The position numbers and the translations under genes were made by a program. From Brachyhypopomus gauderio (Eukaryota > Chordata > Actinopteri > Gymnotiformes > Hypopomidae), in assembly GCF_052324685.1 (NCBI RefSeq), contig NW_027506902.1, forward strand, positions 500,771 through 564,770: a stretch of 64,000 nucleotides of DNA, read 5' to 3'. Shown here in pieces: positions 47,598 to 59,400 of the stretch; positions within the stretch are counted from its first letter, which is position 1, and every line of letters begins with the position of its first letter. The notes under the pieces are model-generated. The model had not been told where the DNA came from. It saw nothing but the letters and a program-made list of their open reading frames with translations, and searched no databases.

Positions 47598-48699
47598 TCA
47601 GCCTCTCGTCTTCTGTTCTCGAGCCATCTGGCAGATACCGCAATAAGGACAGCAGCTCATAGCGACCCAGTCATCACAGATAGAGCCCTAAGGAAAGAGA
47701 GATGCTTTCCAATGCTGGCTATATATGCATGTTGGGTTAACTAAGTGATACTGTAGGGCTCTGATGATCCTACTGCAGTTATAGGGAACAAAGATATGCT
47801 TGAGATATTAGTTTACCTTAAAATACATACTACAATATTAAATAGATTGTCTATGTATGCTGTGATGTTTTGGTATTTGACTTGTAATAGTGTTAAATAT
47901 AACTTATAGTAATTGTCATCTACCACAATGGCAGATTTATTAATAAATGTATAATTGAAGAAATCTGTAAATAATAAAATTAACACAGAATACAACTTAC
48001 ACTGATGTGATATTTGCCACGAATGCTGGTTCGTAGAGCAATCATAGCACCCGGCAGGAAGGGCAGACAGCATGATTCTCCATGGTCCTGTGCAATCTTA
48101 CAGCTCAGTATGCAAGGAATAAATGTCCCGCAGAGGCCTGTGGAGAGCAAGGTCAGACCAACTTCATAGTCATTCTCCAGTCTGAATTAAACTTGGACTG
48201 AGTACATACTAAACACTGATTACTGGTCATATCATAGTTGCAGGACTCTATTGCTTTTGCCCTCAATCTTAGTTTCATTTAACAGCAAAATTAGCTTGTT
48301 TATTATTCTCACTCAGCCAAAAACAAATTAAACTATTCTAGTTCTATTCTAGCCTCCCAGATCATTTGAAAAGATCCATATACCGGTAATTGCTCATTTC
48401 GCAGTGTAGAAAGAGCATGTGTGCTCAGTGGCTGTTAGCCAGTCCCACAGACCTTAAGCCATGCTAACAATACCATATTGGGCATGTAGTTTTAAATGTA
48501 GTAGTAGTCAAAATAATAATGATAAGGTCACAATCAGCAGAAAATCACTTTGTTTCCCATCTAACACACACTTACAGATGCCGCAGTCATCACAACAATC
48601 ACAGAGGTTGGAGCTCCAGTCAGAAGACACGGTGGTGACGGTGTAATTGGTAATGGTCACCTGGGGCTGTGTGCTGATCACCTCGGCCTGATATGCCAT
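47598..48699 (-). CDS. cnfn: Cornifelin-like PLAC8-family protein (116 aa, three exons)
   Basis: Minus-strand exons are 48576-48699, 48001-48137 and 47598-47687 (124+137+90 bases = 117 codons with stop). The protein starts MAYQAEVISTQPQVTI and has the cysteine-rich PLAC8 pattern: DWSSNLCDCCDDCGICLCGT, CILSCKIAQDHGESCCLPFL, PGAMIALRTSIRGKYHISGS, ICDDWVAMSCCPYCGICQMA and RE. Human cornifelin has the same blocks (SDWxTGLxDCC, CLCGTFAPxCLACRIS, DFGECCCxPxLPG, LRTGMRERYHIQGS, CALCQMAREL) and 112 aa. Cornifelin is a component of the epidermal cornified envelope in mammals; fish members are epithelial PLAC8 proteins of uncertain function. CNFN is close to CEACAM1, CXCL17, PRR19 and PAFAH1B3 on human 19q13.2, which supports the symbol. 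Other PLAC8 paralogues (plac8, ponzr) are possible. Confidence 0.8.
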
Positions 48700-49357
48700 C
48701 ACTACTCCAAACATGCACATCGAAGAGACAGAAGGTAAAAAGAACTGGGTGTGCTTTAAGCTATACTTACCTGTGCCTCTACATATTCTCTGTGTAAACC
48801 TCAACTTCAAATGTTATTTATTTTTTGGAATTGTCATACTTGTGAAATATCCTGCATAGACTGTCCCCATTACCTACTATTCCTGCAAATTAGTTTAATT
48901 CCAATGTGAGAAACCAAATTACTTGCAGTGAAACCTTGCAGTGAATGACATGTTCCTTCAAAAGTAATCATACTAATCATACACGATAACAATCATCATG
49001 ACAGACTGAGTTATATTTTCTTTTAAAATAATTAAGACTTCTCATACCTGACTCACTTATTGCAGCTTTTGATCAGTCTCGTGTAGTAAATCTCAGGGGA
49101 TTACATCCACTCATCCAGTGAAATGGGAAAAGAGTCCCTTACTGTTTATACCTTTGGTGATGTCACAGTTCTGTCGATAGTGTTAAGGAAACCTGTTGCC
49201 ATAACGAGCTGTAGTGGGTGGCTCTTCTGGCATACTAACAACAACAGGAAAAGAGGTGTTTGGTTTTGGGGCGAGCTAGCTTTCGTCTCTCAACACACCT
49301 TTATCTACAATTTATGAGATGGATTTTTTTTTCATTTGCGCCAGTGCTGTTCGAATT

Positions 49358-49360
49358 GTG

Positions 49361-49400
<40 letters not shown>
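49358..49400. repeat. (TG)n microsatellite
   Basis: About 20 TG repeats with one TGCG interruption. Confidence 0.95.
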
Positions 49401-49401
<1 letters not shown>

Positions 49402-49720
49402 GTGGGTGTGTCCATCTCATATCACAATGGTAAAAGGGCTGAGGTACTTTGTTTCAGGATTTTTTTACTGATGCAGTATCTGTATCTCAAGCCACACCTT
49501 CAAAAAAAAAATCTGTATCTATTACACTTAGTCATATTCTGTATATAAACATATAATAATTCACTATATAAAACCAGCTAACTGTATGGCTACTGTACTA
49601 ATCAATATTGGTTGATATTGGTTTACAAAATTGATTTAAACAAAGCATTTAATTCAGGATTGTTTTAAAATTTATTGATCTTACCAGGATAGAAGTATAG
49701 AGCTTATGTAGTACTGTGCC

Positions 49721-50090
49721 TCACCTTACCTGGACTACAAACACTCAAGTGTGCCTCAGCTTACCTGGACTACAACCACAAACACTCAAGTGTGCCTCGT
49801 CTTACCTGGACTACAACCACAAACACTCAAGTGTGCCTCGTCTTACCTGGACTACAACCACAAACACTCAAGTGTGCCTCACCTTACCTGAACCATACCC
49901 ACAACCACAAACTCTGAAGTGTGCCTCACCTTACCTTGAACATAACCACAAACACTCAAGTCTGCCTCACCTTACCTGGATCATACCCACAACCACAAAC
50001 ACTCAAGTGTGCCTCACCTTACCTTGAACTTACCCACAACCACAAACACTCAAGTGTGCCTCACCTTACCTGGATCATACAAACAACCAC
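49721..50090. repeat. Minisatellite, about nine units of 30-48 bp
   Basis: Units begin TGTGCCTCACCTTACCTGGA and end CACAAACACTCAAG, with variable middle parts (CTACAAC or TCATACCCACAAC). The open frames on the plus strand are repeat artefacts. Read on the minus strand, most units carry CAGGTAAG, a consensus splice-donor sequence. Confidence 0.95.
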
Positions 50091-52764
50091 AATGCACAGT
50101 GTGTAGTGGAAAATGAAATGCACATAGCGCATCTGGGATAATGAGAGACAATATTCAATTAATCTTATAAATTATATTATTATATAATTTTTTACATATA
50201 TATTTATACATTTTCTAGGAGATTGGCCCTTCATATACAAGGTACAAATGAGTTACATAAAGATGCCCCCACCACAGGTTCCAGCTGGGAATAGAGTTGT
50301 GAGTGAATGTTATCAGTAGTCGGTCTGTTGAAGTGTTTGACTTCTCTGTTTGCTCACCAGGGCAGGTCTACCTTACATTCCCACTGAAGCTCACTGTATA
50401 CCATTCAGTATAACAGGTACTAATGGATTTCTTTCAGTAGAAAACCATTTAAATCAGTAATGGCCCTCCAACCCCTAAAGCAAAGACTTAAAGAATACAG
50501 TTACTCATGTGTCAACAGGGATCAAATGTTCTGATTCTCACGAAAGAGCTTGTGAAGATACTTATGCTACCTTTGCATTGTTGAAAATTATCTAGATTCT
50601 CAGGACAAAATATTAGGACCAAAATAAGCATAAATTAAGCATAAAGTTACAAATAAGCATAGATTTCGTCAAAAAAATATCTATGGTAAAAAGTCATAAC
50701 CGCAATACTAGTTTCCATGCAGAACAGCTATACACTAGTAAAAGAATCTGTTCTCACATCCTACGTGTCACATTCCCACAGGCTGCAAAGCATTTTCAGT
50801 AGCGATGTTACGAAAGCCAAAATACGGTGCTGTTTTCATGCAGTAGAACAGTTAGAACAGTAGGTGATGGCTACATTACGTATTTTAAAACATATTGCTT
50901 TTTAAATAAGTGTATGAAACTGTCACCGGTTCAAAAGTGTTGGTCAAAATGAGGCAGCTATCATCATGACAAGAAGTACATCTTCCTCATATCATAATTT
51001 GCCATATATTGTTGGGGAAAACCAGCAAGAAATTCACCTATCAATTTAAAGACATTCATATAGTTTTATTTTAACTAAATAGAAATACAGCACACTGTAT
51101 ATGAGACTGAGGTCTGGACTGTGCTGCTGTTGTCTCTTGATATGAGGCCAGTTCCTCATGTAAAAACTGAATTAATGCAAGGACAACTGGTGAAACATGG
51201 AACAGTTCCTGTAACTGTCCATATATAGGCCACATCTCCATACATACAGTATGAGACATAAGTAGGGACACCTAAAGTCTAAGCTTAAGCTTAGGACTTT
51301 CATCTTAAAATATCTCTTTGGGCCTTCAGAAGAGTACACATTGGCTCTAACCTTTCCAATCACGTAATCCTATCATATGATGAATGAGCGACTCCCAATA
51401 ATGAAAAGTGGTTTTGTGGGAAAAATACATATTCTTAAAATTAGTGAATTTTTTAAATACTAGCTCTTTTCACACACAAACTGGTTTTATGTGCATTTTG
51501 TCTCTTCTTCCTTGTTGCCATAGGCTGTTTCTTTATCGTTATATAGCATGTGACTTACGAGACATCATCAGCATTAAATTAGCCACAGTTTCCTGAAAAT
51601 TTCAATGTTGTAAAGATCATCTTGCATGTGGGACAGAACACTGAGACAGAAGGTGACACTTAAATATCTTACAGGTTTGTTCATGCTGCAGTGTTTACAG
51701 ATAGCAAATGCTTAAAAATATCAAAATTGACAATTCACACTTTATAATATGTGCACTTTGCAGCATATTTACTCTGGTATGTGTTGCAAATGTGCTGTTA
51801 ATTTAGTTATTTAAATTTATGTTTGTATACTAAATTTGAAAACAAGGTTCAATGTTGTAATATAAAATTTTCCTTTTGTTGAAAGTGAGATTATGTGTAG
51901 CATGTATGTAGTCTTTATGTAGGTATGTAGTATTTTTGTATGCGCTTAGAATGTGTGTAGAATGTATGTATATATGTATGTTACTTGCCCTCCAGGTCAG
52001 ACATGTGCAGTTTATCTTAATATAGATTCCAGAATAGGTTACACTGTCGTAGCTGGTGGACCTATTGTTATCAAATATCAGAATTTAGAATACCATTTAA
52101 AATAGTAACAGTTCAACACATCTATAATCCTAAGTTTAACTAAAAAAAACAAAAAAAAAAAAACTTTTTTTTTTGTTTTAGCCCACACATATAAGTGTAT
52201 TCTACTGAAGTCTGTATCTCAAATAGACTCTCTAAATTCACAAAAAAAGAGTGTGTTACCACCCCTTATGGACTAGATGAAAGACAGTGTAAGATATTCT
52301 TCCAGCCCTGTAGAGTTTCTTGGATTTCACACATCATAAATCCACAGGTCTGAAAGATATATGAAGATCAGAGATTTTGATGGGCCGTTAAGTCGAGCCT
52401 GTGCCTTGTGAGCCTGTGTGCATTAATGCCCCTCTGTGTCGCCACACCTTTGTGAATTCTTCTTGTGCTTTATGAGACCCCCCCCCCCCCCCCCCATTGT
52501 ATGTCCGCTGTGTTTTGACCTCTGCCTTACTTCACATATTTACTTTTTTGGACCCTTTTGTGTTGTTGCCCTCTTTGTTCTGATTTTGTTGTCTTTTTAC
52601 TGTTTTTTTTTTGGATTTGCCTCTGGATTGTGTGCTGGGTTGACTTCCTCATTACAGGCTTTTCAATATGTGAATGCAGTGGTCACACCTGTACAGGTAG
52701 CACAAAATCAACTTGTGGCTGTAAAGACAGCTGTAACAAATCCCCCAACCTACTGTCAGACAAA

Positions 52765-52805
52765 TGTGATTCAGATTCAGACAACTTTATTTATCACTTT
52801 AATTA
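52765..52805. mobile_element. LINE-tail-like fragment
   Basis: GATTCAGATTCAGACAACTT followed by TATTTATCAC resembles the 3' tail shared by many fish non-LTR elements. Only the tail remains. Confidence 0.35.
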
Positions 52806-53373
52806 TTTATCTTCCACACATTAAGACATTCTATAGTCAATATACCTTATACCCAATATGTGCAACATTTCAAAAACTCCATGAAGTGCAGGTAAGCACA
52901 GAATAGTGCAATTTGATAGTAACTACATTGATAAGAAATTACTCCTTATGATAATTCGTGACTGAGGTTCAGCCACCCAATGGCCGAAAGAATAAACGAA
53001 TGAGAATGTCTTTTCATTCTCCTAAATGAAAAACAGCCTGAGTGGATCAAGGTGAATTCGGAGGACATAATATGTCCCTTTTGGGACACTATTTCCCTGG
53101 ATTTCCAAACCACCTGTCTTTCTTATAAAATACACAGGTCCCTTTGCCGGATGGCAGTTATTTTGGAACAGACCTGGGCAATACTGAGAAGGCTGTTCCT
53201 ATTATTTAAGGACAACCCCCAAACCAACAAATAAAAGAGAAAGTTAAAATGCTTCCAGTAAGAGGCTGAAAAAAAGATAAAATATTATGGTTTTTATCAT
53301 GATGTGAATGTTTCCTCATGTTCACTTCATCTTATAAAGTTCTACTTTTCCTCATGTAGTGTTTTCAACCTAC

Positions 53374-53408
53374 CTTGTTAGATCTCGGTCAGGAATGTCC
53401 TCCATCAG
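53374..53408 (-). other. Isolated exon-like segment, uncertain
   Basis: The minus strand has a good acceptor (TTTTTTGCAG), 35 bases open as LMEDIPDRDLTR, and a GTAGGT donor. No matching neighbouring exons were identified, so it may be chance or part of an unrecognised minus-strand transcript. Confidence 0.25.
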
Positions 53409-55106
53409 CTGCAAAAAACCCTAAAGAAAATCAAGTACTAAACATGACAAGTTGATTTACAGCTGACTGAATGATACACCATTTTTGAGTTCATGTATGA
53501 TCTGTTTTAACATATATGGTGAGCTCAATTTGCACTTTGAGGTCACAGGAATTGTTTTATTTTAAATTGTTAAACAAAACATGATCCTGTCCAGTTATTT
53601 GTGGGATGCATTATAGAGATTACACCCACGTCAACATTTTTTTCAGGCTGTAACTTGGCACAGATCAGAAAAAGAAACCCCTGGGTGTTAGAATACTGAT
53701 AAAACATTCACTGCATACTAAAATGCTGACTACATAGGAACGACAAGTCTGTTGGTTCAGAAAGAAGCAAATTATTTCATTTCCTGATGCCTCTCCAAAC
53801 ACGTCAGCCCACCATCTCAGTGAGACAAGCATCTCTTTCAGAGTGGATTAGCAGGTAATAGACATTATTCCTCTGATTCATGTTTTACTTCTTAAGAAGA
53901 AGAATTTTCATATTATTTGTAAAGTTATTCTTTTCACTGATTATAGTTCTGTTAATCTGGAAATGTGCAGTTCCCTCTGGTAAGCAGTTCACTGCATTAA
54001 TAGTCTTTGTAGGTTTTCTTTTAAGAATTTGATTGCTTGCATAATTTACTACATTAGCACGTTTTAAAAAAACAGCTATGGTGTGCATGTTAAACATGGG
54101 AACAAAGTTCCTTATTTGTCATTTTGGTGGAAATCAGAATTTTCCAACTTGGGTAAATGCTTTATTATGGAATAAAGGGTCTTTATATTATTTTTATATT
54201 TATATAATGTTGTCTATATAATTTTGGAAAAATAAACAAGAAGACACTTGAATTCTGTTTTTCTGGTTTTAATGTTTATATGTATATGTTAATTTCATAT
54301 ACTACTCATGACATTTATCACAAATTCCAAATAATATTGTGCTTTACAGCATTTATGTGCAGAAAATGACAACTGGTGAAAAAACACATGTAGTGTTTGT
54401 GCAAATAAAGCAATTTAATTTTCACTTGTAAAAAATGCAATACTAATGTGACTTAGAAGTTCAGAAATCAATCTTCAGTGGAATAACCCTAATTTTTCAT
54501 TTTTCTTTAATGTCTTGGCATCCTCTCTACAAGTCCTTCACATTCCACATTAAATAAGATTTGGTTAATCTAACCAGTACCTCATTAAGTAGAACTTGGT
54601 GTGCCTGTGCTGGAATTCAACAGACAGTGATGGCAGAAGTTTCAGTTAGGAAATCCTCTGTGCTTTCATTTCCTCTGTCAGTATCTGTTCTTCATAGATT
54701 GTCCACAGACTGCTACAACAGCTTTCACCACTCTGACCATTCCACCTTCATTTAACTGTTCAACACAAGAGTAAAGATATTTAAAAGAATGCTGGTGTGG
54801 ATCCTTTAAATGTTGCACTCTTTGTGTCTCAGTCTGTCTACGTTCTGTCTCAGTTCATCTACGCATGTCTCAGTTCACCTTTGTGTCTATTTACAGCTGC
54901 TGTTTTGCTTTGCTTCTTTATACTTTTGGTTTTTATTTCCTCAAATGTGTTCCATCAAATTTCCATCTTAACCGCTGAACCACAGTGTTTATGTATTTGG
55001 TGCAGATTTCATCTGTTCCTCACTTCTCATTTCCATTCCCTCTCTTAGAAAGACAGATAACGGAGGGAATAGAGTGACCAGTTCTTAATTGCTCTTCTCT
55101 GTTGCA

Positions 55107-56615
55107 ATGAACTCACAGGCAGTCACTACAGACTATGTAAGTATAACTCATTTTTCAAGAAGGAAAATTCTTATCACATCTAGTTTTTATATCATATCAT
55201 GTTCAAAAGGAAATTGCTGTGTGGTGTGACATATCAAAGTCACAGTAAACCACTTACTTGTGCACTATAAAACGATTACATCTCATGACTCACAAATACA
55301 TCTAGGACAAATATTGCAAATACACACAAGTGAATATATTTCAGACTTTTTTACATTTCCAAGTGTATACCTCTAAAAACCATCTCACTATGAATGTAAC
55401 TATTCATTATTCATAAGGAAACTATTACCATAGCTCCTTGGAGTTGCTGTAACTATAAATCCACTAAAGAGACTCTGTATTACCCTCTAATATAAGATTA
55501 ACATTTTTCAGAATTATACATATTATAGTGACTACCCATACTCCGTAGACGATGACAGCGAGGTGACTGTCTGCAGTCTGAAGGCGACATGGCAGTTCAC
55601 CCAGCGCTTCATCCCTGTGGCCTACACTGTGGTCTTCGTACTGGCCCTGGTGGGAAACGTGCTGGTGCTCTGCGTGGTTCAGCGCTACCGGCACAACCGC
55701 CACAACCCATGCTCCTTCTCCTTGACCGACACCTTCCTGCTGCACCTGGCCGTCTCCGACCTCCTCCTGGCACTGACGCTGCCGTTCTTCGCCATCCAGT
55801 GGATCCACGGGTGGGTGTTTGGCCTCGCGCTCTGCAAGCTGGCGGGGGCGCTCTTCTGGCTGAACATCTACTGCGGCGTGCTCTTCCTGGCCTGCATCAG
55901 CTTCGACCGCTACCTGGCCATCGTGCACGCCGTTCACACCAGCTGGCGCCGCGACACCTGCTTCGCTCAGCTGACGTGCGCCCTGATCTGGATCTGCTGC
56001 CTGGCCCTGGCCGGCGTGGAAATCCACTTCCGCAGTGTGCAAGAGCTGGACGGCAGCGGCGTCCACCTGGTGTGCCGCGTGGATTTTTCCAGCGGCAACG
56101 CTGAGCGCTGGCACTTCGCCATGCAGCTGCTGAACCTGCTGTTGGGCTTCGGGCTCCCCCTGCTGGTGATGCTCTACTGCTACGTGCGTATCTTCAGGGA
56201 GCTCTGCCATGCCAGCACGCGCAGGCAGAAGCGGCGCTCGCTCAGGCTTATCGTCTCCCTCGTGGTGGTGTTTGTGGCCTGCTGGGCGCCGTACAATGCC
56301 CTGAAGATGCTGGACAGTCTGCAGATGGTGGGGCTGATTAAGAACAGCTGTGGCCTCAACCGCGTGCTGGACATAGGTATCCTGGTGACGGAGAGCATGG
56401 GCCTCTCCCACTGTGCCCTCAACCCACTGCTCTACGGCCTCGTGGGGGTCAAGTTCCGTCACGAGCTCGGCCTGATGTGCAAGGCAGCACTGGGACGGCA
56501 AGGCAGTCTCATGCTGGGAGGATGGTTGCGGGGTCAGGGGTCAAATCGCAGGCAAACAGGGTCCTTCAGCTCTGCGGACAGCGACAACAACACCTACTTC
56601 TCTGTTATAGCCTGA
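55107..56615 (+). CDS. cxcr3: CXCR3-type chemokine receptor (377 aa, two exons)
   Basis: Exon 1 (55107-55136, MNSQAVTTDY) ends at GTAAGT. Exon 2 (55512-56615) follows CATTTTTCAG and continues NYTYYSDYPYSVDDDSEVTV, giving the acidic, tyrosine-rich N-terminus expected for sulfation and chemokine binding. Seven membrane segments follow, with GNVLVL (TM1), LHLAVSDLLLALTLPF (TM2), the DRYLAIV G-protein motif after TM3, CWAPYN (TM6) and NPLLYGLVGVKFR (TM7/helix 8). The last motif and the TM6-TM7 loop resemble CXCR3. The tail is Ser-rich for phosphorylation. CXCR3 guides T cells and macrophages to CXCL9/10/11-type ligands. Teleosts have several cxcr3 paralogues (cxcr3.1-3.3); with an intact DRY this is a signalling-type copy. 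Exon 2 is strikingly GC-rich against its AT-rich surroundings. Confidence 0.85.
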
Positions 56616-57540
56616 GATGAAGGAAGTGGTTGAGGAGTGTGAAGTCAGCAAGGCACATTAGACAAGTGGGGTGTGTGAAGATGGGAGGTAGAGGTAGATT
56701 GAGGAAGACTGAATACAAGTTACACATTGTAAGTACAGGTGGGCAGAACATTGTGTGGGATTATAAATATTATGCTTTGTTACAAATTGTTCAAATTATC
56801 ATTTAAGATACAAATGTTCATTTTCTTCAAGAAGGAAATAATGTACATATCAGTATTAATGTGATATTTTCATAGCCCCAATTTGTTGTTAGCAAATTGG
56901 GACAAGTGATATTTTTATCAACAGATGTGCCTTTTCAGTATTTATTTTTGTTTATCTTATGCAGCTAAAGTTACTGATAGTTCTGCTCCTCCAAACAGGC
57001 AATAGTCCATTGCTAACTATATACTCAATTATCAAAACAGAAGTGATGAGGGCTCCTTGATGAAGGAAGTGAAACTGTTCTCTGGCTCTGGGTTTTGTTT
57101 TTCTCATCTCTTCTCATATCATCTTGAAAGATGCAGCTTAGTCATCAGTTTAGTTCCCCAATGACTACAGAGCAGAAATGTGAATGCATTACACAAACTT
57201 TTAATTCTGCTTCTCTCTTTTTTTGGTTAACTTTAGTGATATAAACAACTGAAATGTGAGTACAGTGCTGACACCATTTTGTAATTTCACAAAGTCAAAA
57301 TTATGCACCAAAAGTCAGTATAGTCTGTATACTTATATACTTGTATTGCATCGTTATCACTTCACAGCTGCACAGGAAATTCTCTGCTCAGATATGTCAG
57401 TTTTGGTAGAATGAAGTTCAGATGGTGGTTAAGGTTTTATCTGCTCCACAGAGAGCCAGTATGTATATGTATGCTTATTAGTAATGTTGCACAGAAACAA
57501 ACTGTGTGTGTTGCTTTATATTTTTCAGAAATAAAAGTCC
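56616..57540 (+). other. 3' UTR of the CXCR3-type gene
   Basis: AT-rich non-coding sequence ending at AATAAA at 57530-57535, the first strong polyadenylation signal downstream. Confidence 0.5.
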
Positions 57541-58044
57541 AGTTGGTTAAAATCATGGCACGTATATTAGTCACATAGTGTTTTGTGCTTTATTTGGAAT
57601 CATGAAAGAGTCTGTAACATGATTCATGCATTACAGATTTTCTTAACTGCTAGAACTGCATTTCAAAAATAACTCTAAAATTGTATTGCTTTATTCATCT
57701 TATGTGCTGAGAAAACTTGAAACTCACTTTGTGAAAATTTAAGAACAAAATGAAACAAAAAAACCCACTGGAACAATTGGGTATATGGAATACTTTAAAA
57801 TGTTCGAGTCATCCCAGTTCCAGCTACCCAGGCAGCCCCGGGTGAGCATTGCAGAGTGAGAGGTTGAGGTTTGATCTACTCGTCGAGTATAAAAGTCCAC
57901 TAGTGGGTTTTCATTAAGTTGGAGAGTTGGTGGCGTCTCTGACTCCAGATTGCTCCAGTACCACTGCAGTTCCACACATGCCAATGGGGCATAATGAAAT
58001 TGCACCATACATTAAAAAATATATTAGAATTATTTTCATGTAGA

Positions 58045-58200
58045 GTCAAAGTCAGATTTATTTATATAGCCCTTTTTACAACACATGTCACAAAGTAGCT
58101 TTATAAGTGCACAGGACCAGATCCCTAATGAGCAAGCCAACCTTGGGAGGACCAAGACTCAAAAGGGAACCCTTTGGATGGCCCAGCCCAAGGAGTGATT
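58045..58200 (+). repeat. Dispersed fish repeat, copy 2
   Basis: GTCAAAGTCAGATTTATTTA then TATAGCCCTTTTTACAACAC, continuing CCAACCTTGGGAGGACCAAG. It belongs to the same family as 19560-19691 (reverse), and the AGGACCAAGACTC part also occurs at about 23688. Confidence 0.65.
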
Positions 58201-58237
58201 TTAGTTTATAAAAGCTACATTTCAAAAGTGTGCTATT

Positions 58238-58357
58238 GCTTATGGCCATACCACCCAGAGAACGCCCGATTTCATCTGATCTTGGAAGCTAAGCAGGGTC
58301 GGACCTGGTTAGTACTTGGATGGGAGACAGCCTAGGAATACCAGGAGATGTAAGCTT
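58238..58357 (+). rRNA. 5S rRNA-like sequence, probably a pseudogene or 5S-derived SINE head
   Basis: About 120 bases from GCTTATGGCCATACCACCC to GTAAGCTT align along the whole vertebrate 5S rRNA. The internal control region AGCTAAGCAGGGTCGGACCT then GGTTAGTACTTGGATGGGAG is nearly intact. Differences include AGAGAACGCC for TGAGCACGCC, GAGACAGCCTAGG for GAGACCGCCTGGG and CCAGGAGATG for CCAGGTGCTG. No T-run terminator follows directly (CTTTATC). A single diverged copy outside a 5S array and next to a repeat points to a retroposed copy. Confidence 0.7.
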
Positions 58358-58836
58358 TATCTTCTTAGCAACATAGTGAGAAATACATCTGGAGTTTGCA
58401 AACACATGATCTCTGCCTTGTTCTTGTTCATTCAAGCTGAATAATTACTGATATATCTTGCTTACAACAAACCTTTAGTCTGGCAGTGTGATGTCAGGAT
58501 AAATATAATCGAATCCGTATTTCTGTTGGTTATGCCTTAATCTCAGAATATCTGAATATGCCATGTGGATCTTAAATATCAAGTATACCATGTTCTCTTT
58601 TTTTGTGTTTTTTAAGTGAACATGATTTTGTCAGGATTTTTGAAGAAAAAAACATCAGCAAGATTTCTGTAGGAAGCCAACTACATTCAAACAGAAGGTT
58701 AATCACCAGTGCAAGAGTCTTCACATGACCCAGGACCTTTAGGACCTTCAGGAGCTGTCTGATTGCTGCAGAACTGCCTATGAATGAAGCTGAAAGAGAT
58801 TAAACAGGCTAAATTTATAGAACTCTTGCAGGAAAG

Positions 58837-58863
58837 TGTGTGTGTGTGTGTGTGTGTGTGTGT
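58837..58863. repeat. (GT)n microsatellite
   Basis: About 13 GT repeats. Confidence 0.95.
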
Positions 58864-59139
58864 CTGTTCATTTAAAAAACAAGTTGTTGTCTGAGTGTGT
58901 GTGCCCAGTGGTGGATGGTGCTTTGCCACTAGGGTCTGTCCTCTCTCCCCTTCATGCACCCCATTCAGTCCCCCAGGGGGCTGTGGATCCCGGTAGAGAG
59001 TACGCTGTGCACAATTGGCTGCTGGTGTGTGACTGGTTGTCTGTGATGTAGCTGTGTTAACAATTGTAAAGTGTATTGGGCATCCTGATAAGGTGCTAAT
59101 CTATCTCATACAAGCACCCAAACACAGGTCAACAGTCAC

Positions 59140-59272
59140 AGCTCTCCAGTGTCACATCTAGTCCCATATATATATAGTGGGCCAGTCTGTCAGGAACACC
59201 CAGGCCACTTTTTCTCCCCAGTCCACCCCTACTGACAGGTGGCAGTGGGACTAGATGTGACACTGGAGAGCT
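59140..59272. repeat. Perfect 27-bp inverted repeat with 79-bp loop
   Basis: The left arm 59140-59166 (starts AGCTCTCCAGTGTCACATCT) and the right arm 59246-59272 (ends AGATGTGACACTGGAGAGCT) are exact reverse complements. Both are followed on the plus strand by ATATATAGTGGG, and the right arm abuts a MITE copy. Confidence 0.95.
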
Positions 59273-59400
59273 ATATATAGTGGGGGGGTGTTGAGCGGGG
59301 GGTGGTGTGTAACAATTGTTGAGCGGGCGAGGGGGCACCATGTAGCGATTGCTGTAAAACTGATGGGTCTTATTATTTACATTGAGGGGGCGACATTAGT
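59273..59400. mobile_element. hAT-like MITE, copy 2 (inverted relative to 46637)
   Basis: GGTCTTATTATTTACATTGA then GGGGGCGACA, and TGTAACAATTGTTGAGCGGG upstream, match the reverse complement of 46703-46810 with scattered changes. Confidence 0.65.

Larger units (their letters stand above)
48700..55106. other. Long intergenic region
   Basis: About 6.4 kb with no strongly supported gene. It contains a TG microsatellite, a minisatellite at 49721-50090, a poly-C run at 52478-52495, a LINE-tail-like segment at about 52765-52805 and one isolated exon-like segment on the minus strand at 53374-53408. The rest is AT-rich single-copy-like sequence. Confidence 0.6.

Noticed and set aside
49721-50090. 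Possible CRISPR-like regular repeat array
   Set aside because: Units vary in length, spacers are not unique, and the genome is a vertebrate. It is a minisatellite.
49716-50106. Repeated plus-strand open frames in the 49.7-50.1 kb minisatellite
   Set aside because: The unit happens to lack stops. No start context, signal or splice structure supports a protein.
52436-52906. A 156-aa frame containing poly-proline and hydrophobic runs
   Set aside because: It begins in a poly-C tract and ends in a LINE-tail-like repeat. No conserved feature.
55464-56501. A 345-aa open frame antisense to the CXCR3-type gene
   Set aside because: It is a shadow of the GC-rich receptor exon: biased composition, no domain, and the sense strand has a complete seven-helix receptor.
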